Assembly: GCF_900176595.1 (NCBI RefSeq)
Contig: NZ_LT838813.1
Span: 5,474,001 to 5,538,000 of the forward strand
DNA length: 64,000 nt
Reading direction: 5' to 3'
From: Aquiflexum balticum DSM 16537
GTDB lineage: Bacteria; Bacteroidota; Bacteroidia; Cytophagales; Cyclobacteriaceae
In this document: positions 32,605 to 41,932 of the stretch, piece by piece
Layout: the number at the start of each line of letters is the position of its first letter
How positions within the stretch are numbered: the stretch's first letter is position 1
Translations under genes and position numbers: made by a program
The notes under the pieces: generated by a model
Databases searched by the model: none
Told to the model about the DNA's origin: nothing
Seen by the model: the letters and a program-made list of their open reading frames with translations, nothing else

Positions 32605-32632
32605 AATCCCGAGGACAGATAAATAGAATTTT
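32605..32632. repeat. Truncated REP unit
   Basis: Only the right half of the first hairpin and the GACAGATAAAT linker remain, followed by AGAATTTTCC where GGAATTTG is expected. Confidence 0.7.
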
Positions 32633-32729
32633 CCGGAATCGAAAACCTGAATTTTAATAAAAATAATCCTTGACCTAACCATTGCGGAATTGATTAATAA
32701 ATCCTACCTTTTATAAAATTTTGGAAATC

Positions 32730-32840
32730 ATGTCAAAAGAGAAAACTGTAAAAAAGGCTGAAAAGAAAAAGCCTGAAAAAAACCTGAAAGAAAAGAGAGC
32801 TGATAAAAAAGCTAAGAAAGAAGGTAAGAAGAATTCCTGA
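32730..32840 (+). CDS. Small Lys-rich protein (36 residues), function unknown
   Basis: 36 residues, MSKEKTVKKAEKKKPEKN, then LKEKRADKKAKKEGKKNS: about half lysine, no hydrophobic stretch, very basic. It has an AT-rich upstream stretch with TATAAAATTTTG-like boxes and a strong terminator 33 bases downstream, so it is a stand-alone transcription unit. I recall similar basic micro-proteins in Bacteroidota, but no function. Could bind nucleic acid or ribosomes. Confidence 0.6.
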   Translation: MSKEKTVKKAEKKKPEKNLKEKRADKKAKKEGKKNS

Positions 32841-32872
32841 TCCCACAGAATTCTTCTTGATAATGAATGAAC

Positions 32873-32911
32873 AAAAGCCCTTGACAATGATATTTGTCAA
32901 GGGCTTTTTTT
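32873..32911 (+). terminator. Rho-independent terminator
   Basis: AAAAGCCCTTGACAA - TGATAT - TTGTCAAGGGC followed by seven T. Serves the small Lys-rich gene. On the opposite strand AAAAGCCCTTGACAA is also followed by A/T so it may also work on the converging EPS operon end. Confidence 0.88.
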
Positions 32912-33116
32912 GTTGTAGAGGCAATAATAAAGAGGGTCCGGAGAGCACAACCTTTGGCCTTTCAAAAGCAGGCTTTAAACCGAATATTAAATGTTTTGTA
33001 AATGTTCGGAAAAGGAATTCCTGGATCCCAAAAATCTAAAAATCTCCCCTAAACCTTTCCCCTCCCAAAAATCCCCCACCAAATAACAACTAACCTGAAG
33101 TTCCTACAATCCCACA

Positions 33117-33141
33117 TCGGTCATCCGTCATCGGTCATCCA
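33117..33141. repeat. 7-base repeat (TCGGTCA/TCCGTCA)
   Basis: TCGGTCA, TCCGTCA, TCGGTCA, TCC: exact seven-base steps, 15 bases beyond the 3' end of the tyrosine kinase gene. Confidence 0.7.
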
Positions 33142-33155
33142 ACAACACTCCCCAA

Positions 33156-35609
33156 CTACACCCTAAATTTCCCCAAAAACTTATCCAACCACATCGAAGG
33201 TTTTTTACGGTCATCATCTTCGTAGTAGTTGCCTGTATATTTGTTTTTGCGCATGTAGGAATAATTGTAGCCATAGCCGTAATTATAACCACCAAAATCA
33301 TACACATCTCCACCCGCACGGATACCATTGAATACAGCATAAAAATTATTGATCTGATCATTGGCATAGAGGTCGTTGATCATCAGCAGGTATTTTTTAT
33401 GGGTATAATCCTGTCGGACTATGTACAGATTGACATCAGAAAACCTTAACAAATCCATCGTCTCCGACACCAAGCCTATTGGCGGGGTATCCATCACCAC
33501 TATATCAAAATCCTTTTCCAAATATTCCAAAAAGGTAGCCATCTTATCCTTCAACAACAATTCGGCAGGATTGGGGGGAACAGGCCCGGAGGGAACAAGA
33601 TAGAGGTTCTCGTATTTGGTCTCCATCACAATATCCTCCTTTTCAGCCCTGTCGACCAAATAGGTAGAAAGACCGACTTTATGATCCACCCCTACATATT
33701 CCGACATCTTCGGTTTTCTTAAATCAAGACCTACCAAGCAGGTCTTCTTGCCACTCAAAGCCATGGCCGAAGCCAAATTCAAGCTGACAAAGGTTTTTCC
33801 TTCACCCGATACAGAAGAAGTTACCAGGATCTTTTTACATTTCTTATCACTTGCAATATAAAACAGCGCCGAACGAAGCGACCTGAAAGACTCCGATACC
33901 ATTGTCTTGGGATGTTCAGCCACCAACATATTGGTTTCCTTATTGCTCAGCCCAATAGTGCCCAACATCGGAATCCTGATGGAATTCTTCAGCTGAATCT
34001 CATCCATAATCTTATTGTTCAGATAATGGTAACCCAATAAAAATGCCAAGGGAATAAAGAATCCCAAACCAAAAGCCATCCCATAATTTTGGGCTTTCTT
34101 TGGAAAAATCAGACTCCCCCTGCGGGCATAGTCCAAGACCGCATTATCCGAAACATTGGAGGCCTTGGCAATTCCTGCTTCGGCCCTTTTTTCCAATAAA
34201 TAATTGTATAGATTGTCTCTTAACCTAAACTGCCTGAAAATATTGGTATAGGTTGATTCTGTCTGTGGCAATTTTGAAAATTCATCATCCAACTGTTGGA
34301 GTTTTCTTTGGGCCTCTTCTTTTCTCCTTTCGGTATTGGCTACCAGGTTATTGATGTTTTCAAAAATATTCTCCCTCAATTTTGAAATCTGCTCATCTAG
34401 TTGGGAAACATTGGGATGGTTATCGTTGACCACAGAAAGTAATTTTCTCCTTTCCAAGGATACCGTGACAAGATTCGCAATCAATCCGTTCAAAAAACCA
34501 TCATTCAACCCAACAATGGAGGGGGCCACAATATCTGAATAATCATTCCCCTTTTCCCTCAAATAGGTTTGCATGGATTCGTAATAACTGAGTTCAAATT
34601 CAATATTCTGGATCATGGTCTCCAAACTCTGAATATTCCCCAAAACCCCGCCGAATTCCGAATTGATATCCATCAATTTATTGTCCACCTTGAAATCCAA
34701 CATGGTCTTTTCCACCATCTTCAGGGTATCTTCCAAAATATGCATCTGTTCGTCTATGAAACGAAGGGTGTTTTCTGTAATCCTGTTTTTTTCCTTTAAA
34801 TCATAGTCAATATACGAGTCCATCAGCGCATTGACATAATCCCTGCCCTTTTCCACCACCCGGGAGACCATCGATACCTGAAGCACAGTTCCATAACTGT
34901 TGATCGGTCGGACGGAAACTGCCTTGGAATACCTTTCCAAAACATCTGCAGGATTGTGGATGATAAAATATAATTTATCTCCCTCTTTTACATATTTGAC
35001 TTTCTGAACAGTAAACTTGGATTTGCTGGAGCTGATTTCTTCTCCGAACCGGTATTTTTTGTTTAGAATTTCTTCATCAAGCGGCCCGTTTGCCTTGGCA
35101 TTGAGAAAATCAAAAAAGCCCTTGTCTTCTCTTGTCAGGGTAAACTCATCTTCGGATAGCATGGTAATATGTATGGTCCCGGACTCCATCTGCGGAAAAT
35201 CCCAATCCACTTCTACCTTTATCGGAGATTTGTCGTAGAGCTCGATTTCTTTGATATTGGTAGAGGCATAATAGCTGACATCAAAATGCAGCTTACGCAG
35301 TGCCTCCTCCGCAAGGTTTTTGGAAGTAAACAGCAGGATATCATTTTCCAGGTTGTTGCTTCCGCTGAAAATATTGGACCTGTCCAAGATCCTTACCTCG
35401 GGAGAATTTTTTTGCCGGATCAATACAGAACCCCTTACCTCATACTCTTCCACAGTATAGCGATGAAACAAAAAAACCAACACAATGGCAATAAATATTG
35501 AGGTTGCGTATAAAGGCCAATACCTGGAATATTTGATCAGGTAGTACTTGATATCAATGGGCTTGACATCCTGCTCAAATTTCGATATGTCTATTTTACC
35601 GTCAATCAT
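33156..35609 (-). CDS. EPS chain-length regulator and tyrosine autokinase (Wzc-like BY-kinase)
   Basis: 817 residues. Wzz-type region with a first membrane helix (about 37-55) and a long coiled-coil periplasmic part, second helix near 530, then a cytoplasmic kinase: Walker A in SVSGEGKTFVSLN (about 597), A' LVGLDLRKPK, Walker B IVVMDTPP (about 703), and a Tyr-rich tail (GGYNYGYGYNYSYMRK) for autophosphorylation. It controls polysaccharide length and export. Overlaps the Wza-like gene by four bases. Confidence 0.95.
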   Translation of the reverse strand: MIDGKIDISKFEQDVKPIDIKYYLIKYSRYWPLYATSIFIAIVLVFLFHRYTVEEYEVRGSVLIRQKNSPEVRILDRSNIFSGSNNLENDILLFTSKNLAEEALRKLHFDVSYYASTNIKEIELYDKSPIKVEVDWDFPQMESGTIHITMLSEDEFTLTREDKGFFDFLNAKANGPLDEEILNKKYRFGEEISSSKSKFTVQKVKYVKEGDKLYFIIHNPADVLERYSKAVSVRPINSYGTVLQVSMVSRVVEKGRDYVNALMDSYIDYDLKEKNRITENTLRFIDEQMHILEDTLKMVEKTMLDFKVDNKLMDINSEFGGVLGNIQSLETMIQNIEFELSYYESMQTYLREKGNDYSDIVAPSIVGLNDGFLNGLIANLVTVSLERRKLLSVVNDNHPNVSQLDEQISKLRENIFENINNLVANTERRKEEAQRKLQQLDDEFSKLPQTESTYTNIFRQFRLRDNLYNYLLEKRAEAGIAKASNVSDNAVLDYARRGSLIFPKKAQNYGMAFGLGFFIPLAFLLGYHYLNNKIMDEIQLKNSIRIPMLGTIGLSNKETNMLVAEHPKTMVSESFRSLRSALFYIASDKKCKKILVTSSVSGEGKTFVSLNLASAMALSGKKTCLVGLDLRKPKMSEYVGVDHKVGLSTYLVDRAEKEDIVMETKYENLYLVPSGPVPPNPAELLLKDKMATFLEYLEKDFDIVVMDTPPIGLVSETMDLLRFSDVNLYIVRQDYTHKKYLLMINDLYANDQINNFYAVFNGIRAGGDVYDFGGYNYGYGYNYSYMRKNKYTGNYYEDDDRKKPSMWLDKFLGKFRV

Positions 35610-36418
35610 AAATTACCTGAGATCAAAGCAAAAATCAACAATAAAGAGGTGGTGACCGAAATGATCAGACCCAATGAGGCAGAAAAATTTTCCGCATTTC
35701 CAAATTGTCTGATCCTCATCGGTTCCAAATATAAAATATCATTGGGTTGAATAAAATAGAATTCCGATGCCAACAAAGCCCGGTCATTTAAATTGATCTG
35801 ATGGATTTTGGAGCCCCCGTCATATTGCCTGACGATAAAGAGTTTGTCTTTTTTGGCCAGAATGCTTGACTCCCCTGCAAGTGCCAAGGCATCAAATATA
35901 GTGGCCCGGTTTTTCATGATCAATAAGGTCCCTGAATTGGAAAACTCTCCCAAAGCCGTAAACCGTATCCCCCCAATCCTCAATTTGACAAAAACCTCCT
36001 CTTTGAAATAGGAACTGATTGCCTCCTGCACTTTTACCCTAGCCTCCTCTTCGGTCAATCCGGCTATTTGGACTTTTCCCAATTTAGGTAAAAGAATATA
36101 GCCATCCTGATCAATGGAATAACCTGTAAAATAGAATATATCTCCACCACCACCAATCATCCCACCGCCGCCACGCATAGACCTCGAGCCCTGAAATTCA
36201 AATGCTTTGGTCAACTCCTCATTGGAAGAAGCAAAGTCCACATCTACAATATCAAATGGCTGCAGGACATAGCGGTAATCCACCTCTGCAAAGGGAATAA
36301 ACTCGTCCAATTCAATGGGATCGTTTTCGGGTAAATTCTGTAAATAAGTAATCCTTTTATTACTGATACACGAAACGGAAAAAAATAACAGGATTATCGC
36401 AACTAATGAATGCCTCAT
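35606..36418 (-). CDS. Polysaccharide export lipoprotein (Wza-like, SLBB)
   Basis: 270 residues, lipobox SVSC with Cys at 17, PES domain (DYRYVLQPFDIVDVDFASS) and an SLBB-like domain with GYILLPKLGKVQIAGLTEEE. The C-terminal 25 residues are a membrane helix (LGLIISVTTSLLLIFALI). A glycine-rich insert (MRGGGGMIGGGG) near residue 85 is unusual. It forms the outer membrane exit for the EPS with the tyrosine kinase encoded downstream. Confidence 0.92.
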   Translation of the reverse strand: MRHSLVAIILLFFSVSCISNKRITYLQNLPENDPIELDEFIPFAEVDYRYVLQPFDIVDVDFASSNEELTKAFEFQGSRSMRGGGGMIGGGGDIFYFTGYSIDQDGYILLPKLGKVQIAGLTEEEARVKVQEAISSYFKEEVFVKLRIGGIRFTALGEFSNSGTLLIMKNRATIFDALALAGESSILAKKDKLFIVRQYDGGSKIHQINLNDRALLASEFYFIQPNDILYLEPMRIRQFGNAENFSASLGLIISVTTSLLLIFALISGNL

Positions 36419-36446
36419 AAATGGAAAGCGGGTGCTTTTAAGTCCT

Positions 36447-36454
36447 CAAATATA
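36447..36454 (-). promoter_or_regulatory. Putative -7 box of the wza-wzc unit
   Basis: Minus strand TATATTTG, matching TAnnTTTG, 29 bases before the Wza-like ATG. A clear -33 box was not found. Confidence 0.4.
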
Positions 36455-36772
36455 AATAATTAAAGTAAATATGGTAATTGATTCCAATAAATACTCGCAA
36501 ATGGAATAAAAAAAAAGTAGGGCTAAAAAATATAAATTTTACAATCCCTACCTATACTGTTGACATCTTCATAAAAAATTTAGACGAAAAGTCGCTTAAT
36601 CACCCGATTCAAATGTAGAGAAATAGAAAACAAAAAAAAATACCCTAAACAGGGTATTTTTTAGTCTTTAATACTTTTTTTTGACCTTGAATTTGTATTT
36701 TTAATGTTAAAACATAACTATTTGAAGAATATTTTAAAAACTCTATTTTTTACATCACCAAAAAAAATCATT
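36455..36772. other. Intergenic region between the deacetylase and wza-like genes
   Basis: No gene found. It holds the bidirectional terminator at 36636-36663, AT-rich sequence and, probably, the transcription start for the wza-wzc unit. Confidence 0.5.
36636..36663. terminator. Bidirectional rho-independent terminator
   Basis: Hairpin AAAAATACCCT - AAAC - AGGGTATTTTTT with A and T tracts on both sides. Terminates the deacetylase transcript (minus strand). Confidence 0.85.
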
Positions 36773-37732
36773 TCACACAACTTTTATTGTAGCATTTTTC
36801 ATATTCAAAGAGCGCATTCCATATGAATCCTGAAGTGAGTTAAAAAATTGGAACAGACCTTCCGTGTAGTGCAGATTTTCCTGAGGATATAAACCAAAAT
36901 TATGTGGGTGCCACCAAAGGTGGTAAACATGACCTGCCTGTGCGGCTGATGCCATTTCATCTTTGATTCGTTTCAGTCTTCGCTGATGAAAAAGCCCATC
37001 TCCCCGATAAGGCCTCAGCAACCGCGAAGAAGGTAATAACATGGGTTTCCCTTCTTCCATTTCAGGCATGGGATAATGACTCATTTTTCCTAACCCGATT
37101 ATGGTATCTCCAGTTCTAAAAAATCGTTTGAGTAAACCGCTGTTTTCGGTTCGTTTCCAAAACCAGTCTGATGGGTTGGACCTGATAAAATCAAAACCTT
37201 CCTGATAGGCGACCTGAATGACCTCATCATTATATTGATTTCTGGGAAATACCAACGATTGAAGATCCAATTGGAATTTCTCCTTTGCCAGTTTTTGAGA
37301 GGCCCGAAGATCTGCCCTGAACTGTTCGCTAAGCTGACCTTTTTCACAGGTATAATAATGGGCGAATGTATGGCTTCCGATTTCCTGACCGGGACAGGCT
37401 ATTACTTCTCTGACCAGTTCCGGCGCAAACAAAGCTTCAGCAGGGACAAATTTCTCCCGCTGTATCCATTCATAAGGAGAATATTTTTTATTGCCATAAG
37501 TTGGCTGTTCCTTTGGGCAATAGTGCTGCCACTCCTCCATATTTTCTGCCATCAGGCTACCGACAGTAGCCCAAGTTGCCTCAATGCCATATTTTTCAAA
37601 AAGCTCAAGGATATAAGGGATCACTTTTCTGGTCTCCTTATAATAATTCAGACTTTCCTCCAAAGGATATTTGTCAAATCTCCCCCAGTGAAGTTCAAAA
37701 TCCAGCGATATGGTAAAAATTGCCTTTTTCAA
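36773..37732 (-). CDS. Polysaccharide deacetylase (NodB homology)
   Basis: 319 residues. NodB motifs: motif 1 FTISLDFELHWG (catalytic Asp), motif 2 GSHTFAHYY (HxxxH metal site), motif 3 SLVFPRNQYND, plus a late YHLWWHPHNFG. Removes N- or O-acetyl groups from a sugar polymer. No signal peptide is seen, so it may act in the cytoplasm on a precursor or be exported otherwise. Stands alone upstream of the repeat block. Confidence 0.88.
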   Translation of the reverse strand: MKKAIFTISLDFELHWGRFDKYPLEESLNYYKETRKVIPYILELFEKYGIEATWATVGSLMAENMEEWQHYCPKEQPTYGNKKYSPYEWIQREKFVPAEALFAPELVREVIACPGQEIGSHTFAHYYTCEKGQLSEQFRADLRASQKLAKEKFQLDLQSLVFPRNQYNDEVIQVAYQEGFDFIRSNPSDWFWKRTENSGLLKRFFRTGDTIIGLGKMSHYPMPEMEEGKPMLLPSSRLLRPYRGDGLFHQRRLKRIKDEMASAAQAGHVYHLWWHPHNFGLYPQENLHYTEGLFQFFNSLQDSYGMRSLNMKNATIKVV

Positions 37733-37857
37733 ATTTAAATATCTAAAAAACCCCTTATTACGAAATTCAAGCTCCTAAGTTAACTTAAATTTGTAAATTT
37801 TCGCTTTGCCAACAAGTATAGTGGTTTTAGTCGTTGTATTTTGTTTTTTTCTGCCTT

Positions 37858-38520
37858 TTGCAGGCAGGCCTGCCTTCCTCCTCCTTAGCCCGCAGATTGA
37901 AGGGGACGGTAGCCCGGGGTCATGAAAGCAACGATTCAAGCAATTCCGGTCACAGATTCTATTTTTGGAACAAAACGTCTCTTTACCGAAATGTGGAACG
38001 CAAGTCAAATTAATAGGGTGTTTTATGATGCTCCATTAAGTGAGTAACGTCCAATTTATTCTTCTTTCATTTCTTCTCTTACTTTTTTGCTTGACCAAAA
38101 AAGTAACAAAAAAGTCAAGACAATGAGATCCTATCAGCGCACATGGCCAAGCCGGCCCGGCTCATTGTCTTCCTCCCCACTATCCTACAAATATAAGATT
38201 GGAGTTTAAATTAAGTTTTTTTTAGCAGCCCCGTAGTGGGCTAAATATCGGTAGCCCCGGGCAAGGTGCTTCGAAATATCTTCCGGTTTCTCCAATCCCC
38301 GTGCACCACCGCCCGGGGTCAAATTAGCGAAAGATTTTTCCCCGGTAGCCCTGTAGGGGCGTTAGATATAATTGCCCCAGGTAATGTACCGCGAAATATC
38401 TTTCGGTTTCTACCAAACCCCATGCACCGCAACCCGGGGTCATGAAGGTGACGTCGGAATAATTTCGGTCACAGATTCTATTTTGGAACACTGATCTTAT
38501 TTACCGAAATGTGGAACGGG
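37858..38520. repeat. Copy of the ~415-bp hairpin-rich repeat family, with partial units
   Basis: Contains a partial unit tail (CCCGGGGTCATGAAAGC, TTACCGAAATGTGGAACGC), then a full unit: hairpin TTACTTTTTTG - CTTGAC - CAAAAAAGTAA (38080-), stem AAGACAATGAG/CTCATTGTCTT, GC-rich CAGCCCCGTAGTGGGCTAAA, GCCCCGGGCAAGGTGCTTC and GCCCGGGGT arms, and again ACCGAAATGTGGAACGG. No coding sequence is credible here. The block separates the deacetylase from the polymerase-like gene. Confidence 0.8.
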
Positions 38521-38570
38521 AATCCTATTCGGGTACTCACCTAAACTTCCATCTTCCACCATTCCTATTT

Positions 38571-39902
38571 TTAAAAATTCTTGGTTCTTGGTTCTTGATT
38601 CTTGGCTCTCTTAAAATTCATCCTTCCCCAAACCCCACCAAAGCAAAACAAATAAAAAAACAACATATACATACTCTTCATCCGCATAATGATCCCCAGA
38701 TTATTGAGGGTGAAGGCAAAGGCTATCGCCATCAACAACCCAAAAATCAACCCCGCCCAAAGAAAAGGAGGAATGGGGAATTTAATATTCCTTCCAAAAT
38801 AAAAAGGCAAAACAGCCAACAAACCCAAAGCCAGCGAAAGCGCTATACTGTTTTCCAATGCCGCCCCCATTTGCCAAACACCTGCTACCTCCCCCAAAAA
38901 TGGCCGAAAAAACAAGGCAAAACCTTTTTCAAAAACATTATATGTCTCCATAGGAATTTCAGAACCTGCACCAAAATCCCTCAAAAAATCCATCTGCCCA
39001 CTGCTAAAGGCCATCAAGCCTTTAATCGACAATTCTTCCAGGTGCATATATTGCAAAATCCGCCAAATACCCACTGCCATCACCACCGCCATCCCTAATC
39101 CCACACCTAATTTCAACCTTAGGGGAATCTCTTTTTGCCAAAAGAAATAAATCCCCAACATTCCCCCCAAAACCACTCCCTGCAAAGGCCGGACCCAAAA
39201 GGACAACAAAACCCCAATCCCCACTACTTTCCAATGATCCTCAAGGGAAACAAAACCCTTCAATGCCCAAACCAATCCCACCAACAACAAGGCCTCTTTC
39301 CCAACTCCCGCGGACCAAAAATGAAGGTTGGGCAAAAAGAAAATTCCGATCAAACCCCATTCCATCCAAGGTTTGATTGGCTTGATTCGAAGCATCCAGA
39401 AATATACTTCCCTGATACCCAAAAAAGAAAAAGCCGCATACAATACATCCCCGGCTAAAAAATCCAATCCCAAGACTTTGGCGGGTACATAATTCAGCCA
39501 TTGCACAAAATGTGTCCGCTGACCCCAATACCCCATCCAATGATCCGGATTTTCCACCCCCTCAGCCTCCAATGCCCAATACCGCAACGCATCCCCACCG
39601 TTTTCTAGGATATAATAATAGAACACAAAAGCAAAACCGAAATGATAAACCCAAAGCGCTTGTAACCAAAGTCCATCCTTCTTGGACAAACCTCTCTTCT
39701 TCCCTATCCGCTGGTTGTCCCAAAGGAAAAAGGTGAAGAGGAGGGTTATGATTAGGTAGGTAGTGATGGTAGTGGGCAGTCTCAGTGGGCAGTGTGTCAG
39801 TCGCAGTAGGCAGTAGGCAGTCGCAGTGTGCAGTTGGAAATTTAGGAAATTAGGTGGGGTATCAGTTTTGGTTGAATTATGATAAATACTTCGCCTTGTC
39901 AT
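38571..39902 (-). CDS. EPS polymerase-like membrane protein (Wzy/EpsG-like), copy 1
   Basis: About 440 residues with ~10 membrane helices. Shared motifs with the paralogue at 46376-47617: YYILENGGDALRYW, LPNLHFWSAGVGKE, NLGIIMRMKSM. This marks a polysaccharide polymerase-type family in the EPS locus. The start is uncertain: no ATG lies near the expected N-terminus; the first in-frame ATG (39902) is inside repeat DNA and the next ~40 codons are repeat-derived (CAGT repeat, 39774-39837). The C-terminal 12 or so residues (RAKNQEPRTKNF) come from a 7-base repeat. So both ends are altered and function is doubtful. Confidence 0.7.
   Translation of the reverse strand: MTRRSIYHNSTKTDTPPNFLNFQLHTATAYCLLRLTHCPLRLPTTITTYLIITLLFTFFLWDNQRIGKKRGLSKKDGLWLQALWVYHFGFAFVFYYYILENGGDALRYWALEAEGVENPDHWMGYWGQRTHFVQWLNYVPAKVLGLDFLAGDVLYAAFSFLGIREVYFWMLRIKPIKPWMEWGLIGIFFLPNLHFWSAGVGKEALLLVGLVWALKGFVSLEDHWKVVGIGVLLSFWVRPLQGVVLGGMLGIYFFWQKEIPLRLKLGVGLGMAVVMAVGIWRILQYMHLEELSIKGLMAFSSGQMDFLRDFGAGSEIPMETYNVFEKGFALFFRPFLGEVAGVWQMGAALENSIALSLALGLLAVLPFYFGRNIKFPIPPFLWAGLIFGLLMAIAFAFTLNNLGIIMRMKSMYMLFFYLFCFGGVWGRMNFKRAKNQEPRTKNF
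38579..38612. repeat. 7-base repeat at the 3' end of the polymerase-like gene
   Basis: TCTTGGT, TCTTGGT, TCTTGAT, TCTTGGC, TCTC in seven-base steps, same family as 29401-29604. It encodes the last residues of the polymerase-like protein. Confidence 0.75.
39774..39837. repeat. CAGT repeat (period about 7) at the 5' end of the polymerase-like gene
   Basis: Nine CAGT units spaced 6-8 bases apart. In the polymerase-like frame they read ATAYCLLRLTHCPLRL. They may have replaced the native start. Confidence 0.7.
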
Positions 39903-40530
39903 GTCGATCCCGATTGCTATCGGGAGAGACATCTGTAAACCCTCAGGGTATAGACCTCTCTCCCGTACTGTTGTCGGGATCGAGGTGACAAGGCAAAGTT
40001 GGATAGTACTCTTGAATGCTTTTCTTGGTTCAAAAGTGCCAAAGACCTCTCCTTGTCATGTCGAACGTAGAGAGAAATCTGTAAAGCCTCAGGTTATTAG
40101 ACCTCTCCTATCGTACCAATGACAGATTTTCGGAGCAGTCGTCATGCTGACGTAAGGAAGCATCTCATGAGGTTCAGTTAATGATAGAATTAACATAAAT
40201 AGAACCTCTGGAGATCCCTCGTACCTCTGGATGACGGGCAGTTTGATGTCATTTTCTATTCTGTAAATGCCAATTTTCAATACTACCAATGACAGAATTC
40301 CGGAGCGTCACTCTGAACGTAGAGAAGAGTCTCCTGAGGTATAGGGGATTCTTCACTTCGCTGTAATATTTTCAGATTGCTATAAGTATTTCAGAAAGCT
40401 CGTTCAGAATGACGCAGAACCCGATGTCATTACCCTTTCTGTAAATGCCAATTTTCTCCACTCGAGGTGACAAGGACAAGTATAATTCTTCTCTTGAATG
40501 CTTTCTTTGATTCAATCGTGTCAAAAGCCT
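39895..40530. repeat. Clustered TGTCATGTCGAACGTAGAGA-type repeats
   Basis: About five copies of a short repeat with the core GTCATGTCGAACGTAGAGAG, GTCATGCTGACGTAAGGAAG or variants (for example near 39899, 40056, 40140, 40312, 40400), each followed by a CTCAGGT or CATCTCATGAGG-type segment. Also palindromes CCCGATTGCTATCGGG (39908) and CCCGTACTGTTGTCGGG (39962). No gene here. A further single copy lies near 41829. Confidence 0.65.
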
Positions 40531-40540
40531 TTCCTTTCCC

Positions 40541-41755
40541 TCACCCCTCTCCCCCAAAATCCAAAACCTTTAAATATTGGGCAATGCTTGATTTAAGCCC
40601 AAAGTGGGCCAGGCCAAATTTATGAATCGTTTCAGGATGGATCGGTCCTAAATTTTCAAACCATGCCAAAAATTCCGCCTCCTTTCCCTTTTCATAGAAG
40701 CAGCAAAAGTTCTTGTCTTCCAGCAACTCCTCTGTATCTCCCACCTCCCGGGAAACCAAAACTGGCAACCCACAAAGTAAATATTCCCCCAATTTAATGG
40801 GCGCCAATCCGGCCAAACTCGGTGCCGGACTCCGCAAACTCATTCCCAAATCCGCGGCCATCAAGAACCTTGGAACATCAGCAAATGCTCCTGCCCTGAC
40901 AATCAGGTGAGATTCGGATTCAGGTGAAACCCTATCTTTCAGATAGTCAGGATTTCGGGTAAGAATCAAAAATTTACCTTGGTTCCCCCTGGATAGAAAA
41001 GTTTCAAATAGCGCCAGCATTTCCTCTACCAAGTATGGTTTTCCCAAAGTACCGGTATAAACCCACAGGATGTCATTTTTCCCCAATCCCAATTCAGCCC
41101 TGACCTGATCCCTGTTTTTGGCATCAAAATAAAACATGGACTCATCCCGCCCGTTGCTGACTACATGGAATTTAGGGGCAAATTTTACTCCAATAGCCCC
41201 CAAATGAATATCCACGGACTTTTTGGATCGGGTTATCACATGGTCTGCCATATTGATGATCTTGCGTTCCTCCCGCTTCAGAAAGGTGTATTGGCTGGAA
41301 CTGGCTTTCAGCCCTGAAAAGTCCACCCTTTCTTCCAAAGGCAACCCATCTGCATCAAAAATCACCTTGATCTATTTGCCTTTTAACCAGTCCTTCAGCC
41401 TGTTCACCATCATCGCCGGCATGGTGCTCCGGGGCATCAGAAGATTGATTTGGTGCTCCTTGACATAATTTCGGATATGGAACACACCACGATATACCGA
41501 CAACAATGCCCCCAATACCGCCAAGGGTCGCCTGTGAATAGGTTGATGGCTATAATGCAATCCCATTTCCTCAGCTAATTTCCCTATCCGCTTCACCTCC
41601 GCAGCACCTGCCCAGGAAAACTGCATTACATGGCATGCTATGCCACCTTCTTCCTGAATTCCTTTCAGTATCGGGAAGAACAAGGATTCCAGGTAGTTGC
41701 TGCTATCTGAGTCCCAGGTGATGAAGAGAAGGTTTTTTTGCGGTTTGATGATGTT
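40541..41755 (-). pseudogene. Glycosyltransferase (GT4-like) broken by an amber codon
   Basis: From 41755 the frame reads NIIKPQKNLLFITWDSDSSN (no ATG/GTG/TTG until a TTG at 41683), then FPILKGIQEEGG and on to NRLKDWLKGK, a TAG at 41374-41372, and in the same frame IKVIFDADGLPLEER to the C-terminal GEYLLCGLPVLVSREVGD, the typical nucleotide-sugar region of GT4. So one TAG (probably from CAG or AAG) splits one gene, and the start codon is missing. Likely an inactive EPS glycosyltransferase. Confidence 0.72.
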
Positions 41756-41828
41756 TTATTTTTTTGGGGCTTGCCTGCTAAACCTTAGTGAAGGTATATT
41801 CTCAATTTATCCAGTTTTCTTGTTTTTG

Positions 41829-41860
41829 TCATTTCGAACGTAGAGAGAAATCTAAATGCC
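41829..41860. repeat. Single GTCATTTCGAACGTAGAGAG repeat
   Basis: One copy of the repeat family clustered at 39895-40530, here with GTCATTTCGAACGTAGAGAG and AAATCTAAATGCC. Confidence 0.55.
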
Positions 41861-41932
41861 TTTAGTTTTCTAAAAAGATTTATTGATGTCCTTTTAAGTG
41901 AGTTAAGTCCCCTTTTCGGAATTCAAAAACCT

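Noticed and set aside
32857-33039. 60-codon ORF across the terminator at 32873
   Set aside because: Contains the terminator stem; no protein features.
38511-39098. 195-codon plus-strand ORF
   Set aside because: It lies antisense to the polymerase-like gene and has a low-complexity, Lys/Gln/Pro-rich product without family likeness.
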